22,677 nt of DNA, taken from CAZZKE01 sp964655005. GTDB taxonomy: Bacteria > Pseudomonadota > Alphaproteobacteria > Rhodospirillales > JABHCV01. Within the stretch, counting starts at the first letter, position 1. Every line of letters begins with the position of its first letter. Position numbers and translations under genes: made by a program. The notes beneath the pieces are model-generated. The model ran no database searches, was not told where the DNA came from, and saw only the letters and a program-made list of their open reading frames with translations. Positions 1 through 6,523 of this stretch are shown here, one piece after another. The DNA is taken from the NCBI GenBank assembly GCA_964655005.1, contig CAZZKE010000047.1, positions 1-22,677 on the forward strand, read 5' to 3'.

Positions 1-53
1 CCCGCAGAATAAGTTGCCGCGCTTAAGGTTGTTGTCAGCTAGGTAATTTACAT

Positions 54-203
54 ATGACGAATGATCTGCGACTAGGCGGGTCCGTATTTACACAGAGCGG
101 GGTGGGCCGTCGAATGATAAACACGGTATTTTTCAAGGTGGGTCTTGCGCTGGGCATCGTGCTGGGTGGTGTGCTAATGGTGGCATCGCCGCTGTTGCTG
201 TAG
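54..203 (+). CDS. possible small single-span membrane protein (hypothetical)
   Basis: An open frame of 49 codons runs from an ATG at 54 to a TAG at 201-203. A second in-frame ATG lies at 114. The last 25 residues are almost entirely hydrophobic (VGLALGIVLGGVLMVASPLL), which looks like one transmembrane helix ending at the C-terminus. No convincing ribosome-binding site precedes 54; a G-rich stretch precedes 114, so a 29-residue product is also possible. I do not recognise a family. It could be the tail of a longer feature or chance, because short hydrophobic frames are common in GC-rich DNA. The remaining bases up to 266 hold nothing I can identify. Confidence 0.3.
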   Translation: MTNDLRLGGSVFTQSGVGRRMINTVFFKVGLALGIVLGGVLMVASPLLL

Positions 204-266
204 CCATAAATCAGATACCCGTGGGACCATCCACACAGCGTGTACAGAGATCACCGAGAGACTTAA

Positions 267-1157
267 TCAAGTCCGGCCTTTGCGCCCGCCGTGCAGCACC
301 AGCGCCACCGCGATCATGGCCACCGCCATGCCCGTGATATCGCCCAGGTCCAGAGTTTCATCGAACAGCAGCCAGGCTTCCACCGCCACCACCGGCGGCG
401 CCAGATAAAACAGGCTGGCGACTCTCGATGCGGCGTCCCGGCGGATCAGCACGTAAAGCAGGGTCATTGCCCCCAGCGACAACACCACCACCAGCCAGCC
501 GAGCGCGAAGATGAACTCGCCCGTCCACTCAATACGACCGTCTTCGAAAATCAGCGACAACGCCGCCATCGGCAGCGCCGCAGCGGCGAACTGAATGGCC
601 GAACCGCTGCGCAGGTCCATGCCGTGGGCGTGCCGTTTCTGATAGAGCGTGCCCAGGGTAATGCCGAGCAGCGAAATAATACAAGCCACGACCCCGGCGC
701 CCGAACCGCCACCCGGGCCTAAATCGTCACCGACCACCAGGGCGACGCCGACGACCCCGGCAAGCAGGCCAAGCCACTGCCGGGCGCTGACTTTTTCTCC
801 CAGATACGGCCCCGCAAAAACCGCCGTCAGCACCGGCTGAACGCCGACGATCAGGGCCGCCACCGCCGCCGCCACGCCGTGCGAGATGGCCCAGAACACG
901 CCCCCCAGATAACCGCCCTGAATGAGCATGCCGATAATCGCCATATGGCCGGCCTCGGCCAATGTTTTCGGCCATGGCGCCCGCCACAACAGGGCAATCA
1001 CCGACAGCACGCCCGTCAGTATAATGAAGCGAAGGGCAAGGAACGTGAATGGCTCGGCATAGGGCAGCCCCAAACGGGCGCCGATGAAGCCGGTGCTCCA
1101 CAGCAGCACGAAAATCCCCGGCGCCGCTACCGTCCAGGCCCGCGTCACATTTACCAT
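267..1157 (-). CDS. EamA/DMT-family transporter
   Basis: This is an inner-membrane drug/metabolite-superfamily permease of 296 residues, the usual length for a two-EamA-domain protein with about ten helices. The N-terminal stretch (APGIFVLLWSTGFIGARLGL) is the typical first helix of the family, and the second half repeats the fold from about residue 150. The frame can begin at a TTG at 1160, but the ATG at 1157 is preferred, with an AAGGA about ten bases upstream. It starts seven bases after the stop of the M24 hydrolase gene, so the two are almost certainly co-transcribed. The substrate cannot be read from the sequence. Export or import of a small metabolite linked to the hydrolase is only a guess from position. 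Confidence 0.85.
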   Translation of the reverse strand: MVNVTRAWTVAAPGIFVLLWSTGFIGARLGLPYAEPFTFLALRFIILTGVLSVIALLWRAPWPKTLAEAGHMAIIGMLIQGGYLGGVFWAISHGVAAAVAALIVGVQPVLTAVFAGPYLGEKVSARQWLGLLAGVVGVALVVGDDLGPGGGSGAGVVACIISLLGITLGTLYQKRHAHGMDLRSGSAIQFAAAALPMAALSLIFEDGRIEWTGEFIFALGWLVVVLSLGAMTLLYVLIRRDAASRVASLFYLAPPVVAVEAWLLFDETLDLGDITGMAVAMIAVALVLHGGRKGRT

Positions 1158-1163
1158 CAACGT

Positions 1164-2345
1164 TCAGTCCTTGACCATCAGCTGGCGCGGGCATTCCGAC
1201 AGGCATTCCGCCCCGGCGGCGGTAATGACCACGCTTTCGGTGATTTCCAGCCCCCATTTGTCCATCCACAGGCCAGGCATGAAATGCAGGGTCATGTTTT
1301 CCCTTAGTTCGGTGCGGTCGCCGGACCGCAGACTCAGGGTCCGCTCGCCCCAATCCGGCGGATAGCTGAGCCCGATGGAATAACCGGTGCGGTTGTCCTT
1401 AACGATGCCGTGTTTTTTCAGCACCGCAAAAAAAGCCCCGGCGATATCTTCACAAAGCTTGCCCGGTCGAGCCTGTTCGAGCCCGGCTTCCAGTCCTTCC
1501 AGCACCGCCTTTTCGGCATCGAGGAACGGCTGCGGCGGTTTACCCAGATAAACCGTGCGCGACAACGGACAGTGATAGCGTCGATAGACCCCGGCGATCT
1601 CGAAAAAAGTGCCTTCGCCGGACTTCATGGGCAGGTCGTTCCATGTCAGATGCGAGGCCGAGGCGTCTTCACCGGACGGCAACAGCGGCGCGATGGCGGG
1701 GTAATCGCCGCCGTAGCCATCGACCCCGGTGATCCCGGTATGGTAAATTTCAGCCGCCAGTTCATTTTTTTTCAGGCCCGGCTCGATAATATCGAAGATC
1801 CGCGCGTGCATGGCCTCGACAATCCGCCCGGCGGTACGCATGTATTTTATTTCCGTCGCCGACTTGATAACCCGGCGCCAGTTTACCATGCCGGTAGCGT
1901 CTTTAAACACGGCGTTGGGCAAGTGCCTGACAAGCGAGGCATAGGCCGCCGCGCTAAAATAGTAATTATCCATCTCGACCCCGATAGCGCCCTTGTCCCA
2001 GCCGCGCCCGGATATGTAGTCGGACAGGAAATCCATGGGATGGCGTTCGGTGGACTGCACGTAGTGGTCGGGATAGGAAACGATGTCATCATGGTTCAGG
2101 CGGGTGGTGCGCTTGGCCCCGTTGGCATCGATACCGCGACCGTACCATACGGGCCCGGCTTCCAGCGGCAGCAATACGCACTGGTGAACGTAAAAGGACC
2201 AGCCGTCGTATCCGGTCAGCCAGGCCATGTTGGACGGGTCGGTGACTATCAGCAGATCGATTCCCCGTTCCGCCATGACCCGTCTGGTGCCGTCAATTCG
2301 TCGGCGATATTCGGCGGCATCGAAATAAAGCACTGCTTCGGACAT
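1164..2345 (-). CDS. M24-family creatinase-fold hydrolase, ectoine hydrolase (DoeA/EutD)-like
   Basis: This 393-residue cytosolic protein has an N-terminal creatinase domain (about 10-155) and a pita-bread M24 domain (about 165-390). Its N-terminal region, including DPSNMAWLTGYDGWSFYVHQ and PDHYVQS, resembles ectoine hydrolase DoeA/EutD, which opens the ectoine ring to N-acetyl-diaminobutyrate; this is recalled similarity, not a search. The canonical M24 metal ligands are largely absent: the first Asp aligns with Glu249, the second with Pro260 (YHCPLSRT), the His with the GYSIG stretch near 322-324, and one Glu with Met357, while Glu370 remains. That suits a metal-free creatinase-like enzyme more than an aminopeptidase. 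A GGGGAA stands six bases before the start. No doeB, doeC or doeX homologue is in the window, so the pathway link is inferred. An Xaa-Pro dipeptidase-like role is the alternative. Confidence 0.75.
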   Translation of the reverse strand: MSEAVLYFDAAEYRRRIDGTRRVMAERGIDLLIVTDPSNMAWLTGYDGWSFYVHQCVLLPLEAGPVWYGRGIDANGAKRTTRLNHDDIVSYPDHYVQSTERHPMDFLSDYISGRGWDKGAIGVEMDNYYFSAAAYASLVRHLPNAVFKDATGMVNWRRVIKSATEIKYMRTAGRIVEAMHARIFDIIEPGLKKNELAAEIYHTGITGVDGYGGDYPAIAPLLPSGEDASASHLTWNDLPMKSGEGTFFEIAGVYRRYHCPLSRTVYLGKPPQPFLDAEKAVLEGLEAGLEQARPGKLCEDIAGAFFAVLKKHGIVKDNRTGYSIGLSYPPDWGERTLSLRSGDRTELRENMTLHFMPGLWMDKWGLEITESVVITAAGAECLSECPRQLMVKD

Positions 2346-2404
2346 GGATTTTCCCCGCGAGAAATGATGCTAGAGTCGGTATAACACACGCCACGGAGAT
2401 TCAA

Positions 2405-2875
2405 ATGCGATCATGTATCACCTGCCCCGGCAACAACGAATGCGCGGCGACCAACCTGCACCCCATCCTGGCCCAGGTCCTGACGCTGTATGGCGACGGC
2501 GTAACCGACAAGTTCGACATCCTGTTTGCACTCGACCCGGAAAGCGAGGAATTGCTGGAACGCTTCAATACCAAGATTTCGCCCGACTGCTGGTCAAAGG
2601 CGGCCCTGCTGGTGATCGCCGACAAAATAACCACATTGTCAGTAGGGCTGGACTCCGAGCCCCCCGTGGACGATAATTTCGCCGAACGGGTCCGCGCCGA
2701 CCTGGCGCTGGCCGTGGATTCTTTCGAACGGTTTCCCTGGGCGGTGTCGGAACTGGTTGAACAGGCCCCGGCGCTGTATCAGGCGATTGTCGAGCGGGTC
2801 GCCGGGGATACGTTTTCGAGCCGCATGTCGAAACGCAGTTTTGTAAAACTGTGCAAGGAAGTAGCCTATCGATAA
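2405..2875 (+). CDS. hypothetical protein with N-terminal Cys cluster
   Basis: A 156-residue soluble protein with no signal peptide or membrane segment. A GGAG lies six bases before the ATG, so the start is well supported. The N-terminus carries Cys4, Cys7 and Cys13 (CITCPGNNEC, a CxxC-x5-C arrangement), with one more Cys near residue 60 (SPDCWSK) and one close to the C-terminus (LCKEVAYR). The spacing could hold a metal or iron-sulfur cluster, but this is inference. The rest is acidic and probably helical. It faces the M24 gene head to head and is followed 13 bases later by the helix-turn-helix gene, which has a strong AAGGAG, so the two plus-strand genes likely form one unit. I do not recognise the family. 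Confidence 0.75.
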   Translation: MRSCITCPGNNECAATNLHPILAQVLTLYGDGVTDKFDILFALDPESEELLERFNTKISPDCWSKAALLVIADKITTLSVGLDSEPPVDDNFAERVRADLALAVDSFERFPWAVSELVEQAPALYQAIVERVAGDTFSSRMSKRSFVKLCKEVAYR

Positions 2876-2888
2876 GGAGAAATGACCA

Positions 2889-3320
2889 ATGCGTGAAATG
2901 ATCGGCGTATCGAAAGCGGCCAGGATGATCGGCGTGTCGCGCACCGACCTGAGCAAACGGCTGGCCAGCGCCGGTGTCGATACCTTCGAAGGCAAGGTCG
3001 ACCTGGAAAAGGTCAAATGCCTGGCGCCGTCGCTGAACCTGACCGACCCGGATATGGATCGCCTGGATCTGATTCGGGAAAACCCCATGGAACGGGTCCA
3101 CAGCAGCGACGCCACATCTTCGAAACAGGACCTGCTTGATGAAGTCCACAGGCTGTCGACCGAATTGATGGTCGAAGCCGGCATCAGCCAGCAATACCGG
3201 CAATTGATCGAAGATGTCGCCGGAAAACTGGGTGAAATGCAGGTTTCCGAAGCCGGCGAACGCCGCGATATCGCCTTCGAACTGTGCCAGTGGCTACGCA
3301 ACAAGGCGGCGGAAGATTAA
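2889..3320 (+). CDS. small helix-turn-helix protein, excisionase/MerR-like N-terminus
   Basis: This protein has 143 residues. Residues 4-45 (IGVSKAARMIGVSRTDLSKR, then DTFEGKVDLEKVK) look like a short winged helix-turn-helix of the excisionase/MerR type: a helix-turn-helix followed by a beta hairpin. The rest is charged and helical and is probably a coiled or dimerising segment; I see no metal site in it. From memory, similar small domains occur at the N-terminus of some iron-sulfur or flavin reductases in sulfur-oxidising proteobacteria, but I could not check this. It follows the Cys-cluster gene by 13 bases with an AAGGAG before the start. Its TAA stop coincides with the beginning of a diverged palindromic element. 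It could be a regulator or a DNA-associated accessory protein; the target is unknown. Confidence 0.7.
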   Translation: MREMIGVSKAARMIGVSRTDLSKRLASAGVDTFEGKVDLEKVKCLAPSLNLTDPDMDRLDLIRENPMERVHSSDATSSKQDLLDEVHRLSTELMVEAGISQQYRQLIEDVAGKLGEMQVSEAGERRDIAFELCQWLRNKAAED

Positions 3321-3388
3321 TACCAAGGGGCACCGATAATGATTCATAGGGACCGTCTATGCGTCTTTATTCAATGCTCCCCGGTATT
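3319..3388. repeat. diverged copy of palindromic element, about 70 bp
   Basis: The segment begins AATACCAAGGGGCA and ends TGCTCCCCGGTATT, an imperfect terminal inverted repeat. An inner hairpin CATAG...CTATG lies near 3345-3361. Its left part matches the complete element at 10718 in a patchy but collinear way: AATGATTCATAGGGACCGTC here against AATGACCCATAGAGATCGTC there, 16 of 20 identical. The first bases form the TAA stop of the upstream gene. It sits between two convergent genes, so its RNA hairpin may also serve as a two-way transcription barrier; this is inference, since no T-tract follows. Confidence 0.6.
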
Positions 3389-3413
3389 GCGACAAGACCA
3401 GTCGTTCCGGTCG

Positions 3414-3653
3414 TTATCCCGATTTACGCACCAGAAACCGGAATTGCGACCCGGCCTCGACGGTATCCAGCAGTTCGTGCCCCTTGCGCTTGCACCACGA
3501 TGATATGTCATTGCGGGTTCCCGGGTCCGTGGCGATAATTTCAAGAATACCGCCCGAACGCATCTTCCTGATGGCCTGATTGGTGTCTACCATCGGCATC
3601 GGACAGCACTTTCCACTGGTATCGAGTACTTGATCGGGTTTCCATTTTGTCAT
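3414..3653 (-). CDS. tusA: TusA-family sulfur carrier protein
   Basis: A 79-residue sulfurtransferase of the TusA/SirA fold, the normal size for the family. The signature CPxP motif is present as KCCPMPMVDT, with Cys17 as the expected persulfide-carrying residue and an extra Cys directly before it. The C-terminal half (IIATDPGTRNDISSWCKRKG) is also typical. It starts 14 bases after the DsrE-family gene and is surely co-transcribed with it. TusA proteins pass protein-bound persulfide sulfur between partners, in tRNA thiolation, molybdenum cofactor synthesis or sulfur oxidation. The DsrE neighbour suggests the last kind of relay here rather than tRNA modification. Confidence 0.9.
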   Translation of the reverse strand: MTKWKPDQVLDTSGKCCPMPMVDTNQAIRKMRSGGILEIIATDPGTRNDISSWCKRKGHELLDTVEAGSQFRFLVRKSG

Positions 3654-3667
3654 TTTGCCAATCCCGT

Positions 3668-4084
3668 CTAAAAATACTGGTAGTGATCGGCTTTTGAGGC
3701 CTTTTCATTCAGGAACCACGAGGCGCCGATTATACCTTCGGCTTCCGGGATAAGATTATCTTCCGTAACGCCAAAAATGCTGGCGGCCAGGCTGCAAGCA
3801 TAGAAGTTAACCGAACCGGTCGCCTTCAGGGCTTTAAGGATATCCATAATTTCCGGCGGCAAACCCGCCTTTGCGACTTGTTCGCGCACCATGGGTTCAT
3901 CCTTGGCATGTTCGCCCTGAATATGCATCTCGGCCGCGCCTTCTTCCGTCAGGGCGCGGACCGCCCAGTTTACAAACAAGATATCAACGCTGGTTCCTTC
4001 CGCCGCCTGAAGGTAGGCGAACGCCAGCGGGGTGAGAATTTTATCGTAACTGTCGTCACGAATAACAATGGCCATACTTTCCAT
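3668..4084 (-). CDS. DsrE-family (DsrE2/DsrE3-like) sulfur-transfer protein
   Basis: A 138-residue soluble protein of the DsrE/DsrF-like family. Residues 90-110 (GSVNFYACSLAASIFGVTED) contain a single conserved cysteine, Cys97, in the position where DsrE proteins carry persulfide sulfur. The upstream AGGGAGAC sits six bases before the ATG at 4084, so this start is preferred over the one at 4075. Gene order dsrE-tusA on one strand is a known pairing in which DsrE3 and TusA exchange sulfane sulfur. A palindrome at 4096-4115 lies just upstream, adjoining the ribosome-binding site, and almost certainly controls the pair through the neighbouring TetR-type protein. No rhodanese or Hdr-like genes are visible nearby. 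Confidence 0.82.
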   Translation of the reverse strand: MESMAIVIRDDSYDKILTPLAFAYLQAAEGTSVDILFVNWAVRALTEEGAAEMHIQGEHAKDEPMVREQVAKAGLPPEIMDILKALKATGSVNFYACSLAASIFGVTEDNLIPEAEGIIGASWFLNEKASKADHYQYF

Positions 4085-4095
4085 AACTGTCTCCC

Positions 4096-4115
4096 TAGAA
4101 TGAATGTTCGTTCTA
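4096..4115. promoter_or_regulatory. putative TetR operator in front of dsrE-tusA
   Basis: The sequence TAGAATGAATGTTCGTTCTA is an interrupted palindrome (16 of 20 positions symmetric). It lies 12 bases upstream of the DsrE start and touches the ribosome-binding site, so a bound repressor would block transcription or translation. A nearly identical 20-mer precedes the tetR gene, which is strong evidence that one regulator binds both. Confidence 0.75.
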
Positions 4116-4140
4116 ATGTGGTCCTAAAAAAATTTCTGCC

Positions 4141-4722
4141 CTAAGCGGCAACCGAACGCCATGCACAGGGCCACATGGTATGCAGGCTTTCGGTAATGGG
4201 TTTGTCAATCAGTCCATCCAGGCGAAGGTGAATAATCCGGATCGCGGCGCCATAGATCAGGGCCGCACATACCATTGGGTCCATGACGATGATTTCTCCC
4301 GACTGCATACCTTCCCGGGCGAAGTTCCGCATGCGCTCGAAAGGAAGGGATGAACACATGGGTTTCTCGTCCGGCAGAAATTCGCGATGCCTGGCATACA
4401 GTATGAACAACATCAGATTCGGTTGCGTTTCCGTCATTTCAAACAGCATTTCAATCACCGCGCGGCAGCGGTCGTGGGCGCCCTGGTGATTTATTTCGAT
4501 ATCGTCGAGTTTTCCCTGCAAATTCTCGACAATCGAATAAAACATGGCCCGCGCGATATCTTCCTTGTCCTTGAAATGATGGTAGATCGAGCCAATGCTG
4601 ACGCCCGAATCATGGCTGATATCGTGCACCGAGGTATTGAAATACCCTTTGTCCGTAAACAAGGTCAGTGCCGATTGCAGTACCCGTTGGTCGGTCGGTT
4701 TTTTGACGGCGTTGGTCTTCAT
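4141..4722 (-). CDS. TetR/AcrR-family transcriptional regulator
   Basis: This protein has 193 residues. The N-terminal DNA-binding domain is clear: QRVLQSALTLFTDKGYFNTS followed by VHDISHDSGVSIGSIYHHFK (about 33-52), the classic TetR helix-turn-helix with the YxHF turn. The remaining 135 residues form the helical ligand-binding and dimerisation domain; no ligand can be read from it. The gene ends 26 bases upstream of the operator in front of dsrE, and its own start is preceded by a second copy of the operator, so autorepression and control of dsrE-tusA are expected. Tandem same-strand order suggests a local repressor of the sulfur-carrier pair. It could also reach the divergent phaZ region. 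Confidence 0.9.
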   Translation of the reverse strand: MKTNAVKKPTDQRVLQSALTLFTDKGYFNTSVHDISHDSGVSIGSIYHHFKDKEDIARAMFYSIVENLQGKLDDIEINHQGAHDRCRAVIEMLFEMTETQPNLMLFILYARHREFLPDEKPMCSSLPFERMRNFAREGMQSGEIIVMDPMVCAALIYGAAIRIIHLRLDGLIDKPITESLHTMWPCAWRSVAA

Positions 4723-4732
4723 TCCGCAACAA

Positions 4733-4752
4733 TAGAATGAACATTCGTTCTA
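4733..4752. promoter_or_regulatory. putative TetR operator in front of the regulator gene
   Basis: TAGAATGAACATTCGTTCTA is the second copy of the palindrome. It differs from the copy at 4096-4115 only at the two central positions (CA in place of TG). It ends 11 bases upstream of the TetR start codon on the minus strand, a typical autoregulation position. The spacing to phaZ (about 226 bases) makes direct control of phaZ less likely. Confidence 0.75.
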
Positions 4753-4896
4753 ATCAAGCAGAGCCTTCTGTTCCAGCGGACTTTCAGCTTCATGAATGAT
4801 GGCAAATTCCGTTGCCGGCCTGTTCAAGGGCCGTAAAACCGGGAATCACCGGCGGGACCGTCGCCGGCGGGCCTTTAATTGTTTATATCATTTTGT

Positions 4897-4960
4897 ATTG
4901 TTCCGCATGGCCTGGCGGAGTATCCTCTTCGCAGGTGCGAAATCGCATGTGCGAAACAAT
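4897..4960. promoter_or_regulatory. inverted and direct repeats upstream of phaZ, possible operator
   Basis: ATTGTTCCGCATG at 4897-4909 and CATGTGCGAAACAAT at 4946-4960 are imperfect inverted arms (ATTGTTyCGCA...). TGCGAAA also occurs twice directly, at 4936-4942 and 4950-4956. The right arm ends 18 bases before the phaZ start, overlapping the expected promoter or leader. A phasin/PHB-responsive repressor such as PhaR is one candidate binder, since it prefers TGC-rich sites; this is a guess. Confidence 0.35.
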
Positions 4961-4978
4961 TCGTGCCAAGGAGTATGA

Positions 4979-6199
4979 ATGCTCTATCACGGCTACGAAA
5001 TCGCCCACGCCGCCATGGCGCCTTTAAAAAAATTGAGTCAGGCCGGGCGGATGGTCTATTCCAGCCCTTACAATCCACTCGCCTATACGCCGTTCGGCAA
5101 ATCCATGGCGGCGGGGTGTGAGCTCTTCGAGCGCATCACCAGGCGGTACGACAAGCCGGACTGGGATATCGCCGATACCGAAATCAACGGCAAGACGATA
5201 CCCATCGGTATCGAGTGCCGGCTATCCACGCAATTTTGCGACCTGATCCATTTCCATAAGGAAAAGGCCGCCGGCAAACAGCCGAAAGTATTGATGATCG
5301 CGCCGCTGTCGGGACACTACGCGACACTTCTGCGCGGCACCGTACAATCCATGCTGCCGGGCCACGACGTTTACATGACCGACTGGCGGGACGCCCGCGA
5401 AGTGCCGCTGGCCAGTGGCGGTTTCGGCCTGGACGACCACATTGACGTGGTCGCCGATTTCATTCGTTTTCTCGGCCCCGATGTCCATGTCGTCGCGGTA
5501 TGCCAGCCGACAAACTCGTTGCTGGCGGCGGTATCGTTAATGGCGGCGGTCGGCGACCCGGACCAACCGCGTTCGATGGTGCTTATGGGCGGCCCCATCG
5601 ACACCCGCATCAATCCAACCGAAGTCAACCGTCACGCCGAAAGCAAACCGCTGGCGTGGTTCGAACACGCGGTCATTTCGCGGGTGCCGTTTCCGTTGCC
5701 GGGGGCCATGCGGCGGGTTTATCCGGGATTTGTCCAGCTATCGGGTTTCATGACCATGAATCTGGACCGGCACATCGAATCCCACATGGGATTGTATAAT
5801 CATCTGATCGATGGCGATGGCGATTCGGCGGACCAGCACCGGGATTTCTATGACGAATACCTGGCGGTTATGGACCTGCCGGCGGAATTTTATTTACAAA
5901 CTATCGAAACCATTTTCAAGGAACACGCCCTGCCCCGCGGCCTGATGCGCCACCGCGGGACCCCGGTCGAACCGGCAAAAATCAAAAAAACCGCGCTGAT
6001 GACCGTGGAAGGCGAAAAAGACGATATCTGCGGCGTCGGCCAGACCAGCGCCGCCCATGGCCTGTGTTCCGGCCTGAGCGATGAACGCAAGGTCAAGTAC
6101 GTGCAAAAGGGCGTCGGCCATTACGGCGTCTTCAACGGTCGCCGCTGGCGGACCGAAATTCAGCCCCGCATCGCCGCCTTCATCGCCGACAATTCCTGA
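4979..6199 (+). CDS. phaZ: intracellular poly(3-hydroxybutyrate) depolymerase
   Basis: A 406-residue alpha/beta hydrolase that releases hydroxybutyrate from storage granules in the cytoplasm. The N-terminus (MLYHGYEIAHAAMAPLKKLS) is characteristic of the Ralstonia PhaZ1 type. The nucleophile is Cys175 in a lipase-box-like VVAVCQPTN, and the likely triad is completed by Asp348 (EGEKDD) and His381 (GVGHYGVFNG). The spacing fits the Cys-Asp-His triad known for that family. There is no signal peptide, which separates it from extracellular depolymerases. An AAGGAG lies five bases before the ATG. It is a single-gene unit that ends six bases before the convergent DUF4170 gene. Its presence implies that the organism stores polyhydroxyalkanoate, although no synthase lies in this window. 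Confidence 0.93.
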   Translation: MLYHGYEIAHAAMAPLKKLSQAGRMVYSSPYNPLAYTPFGKSMAAGCELFERITRRYDKPDWDIADTEINGKTIPIGIECRLSTQFCDLIHFHKEKAAGKQPKVLMIAPLSGHYATLLRGTVQSMLPGHDVYMTDWRDAREVPLASGGFGLDDHIDVVADFIRFLGPDVHVVAVCQPTNSLLAAVSLMAAVGDPDQPRSMVLMGGPIDTRINPTEVNRHAESKPLAWFEHAVISRVPFPLPGAMRRVYPGFVQLSGFMTMNLDRHIESHMGLYNHLIDGDGDSADQHRDFYDEYLAVMDLPAEFYLQTIETIFKEHALPRGLMRHRGTPVEPAKIKKTALMTVEGEKDDICGVGQTSAAHGLCSGLSDERKVKYVQKGVGHYGVFNGRRWRTEIQPRIAAFIADNS

Positions 6200-6205
6200 A
6201 ATGCT

Positions 6206-6451
6206 CTACTCTTCCAAATCGGTCTCTTTGCCGGTTTCGGGGTCGAACAGACGGTGCACATGAACGATGACATATTTGACATCGGCCTCATCGACGCGTT
6301 TCTGCGAGGCTCCCCGCCAGGCCTCCAGCGCCAGTTTGTAACTGGGGAAGATGCCGACGATATCGAGATTATCGCAACTGGCGAAATCCAGGGTTTGCGG
6401 GTCCGTTACATGCCCCCCGAAAACAAGATGCAACAACGGTTTTTCGGTCAT
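6206..6451 (-). CDS. DUF4170-family protein
   Basis: An 81-residue soluble protein (MTEKPLLHLVFGGHVTDPQT start; FPSYKLALEAWRGASQKRVD and VKYVIVHVHRLFDPE later). I recognise it as DUF4170, a small family common in alphaproteobacteria, with no established function. The predicted fold is a compact alpha/beta domain. It lies downstream of smpB on the same strand with a 72-base gap and meets phaZ tail to tail. Confidence 0.8.
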   Translation of the reverse strand: MTEKPLLHLVFGGHVTDPQTLDFASCDNLDIVGIFPSYKLALEAWRGASQKRVDEADVKYVIVHVHRLFDPETGKETDLEE

Positions 6452-6523
6452 ATGGCGGCCTTTCCATAAAAATATTCAAGGCGCTCGCGCACCGGGGCGC
6501 TGCGACACCAGAACCAGAATAAG

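Noticed and set aside
4796..4978. 60-codon open frame between the TetR operator and phaZ
   Set aside because: Basic, low-information composition with no ribosome-binding site, and it occupies the region where the phaZ promoter is needed.
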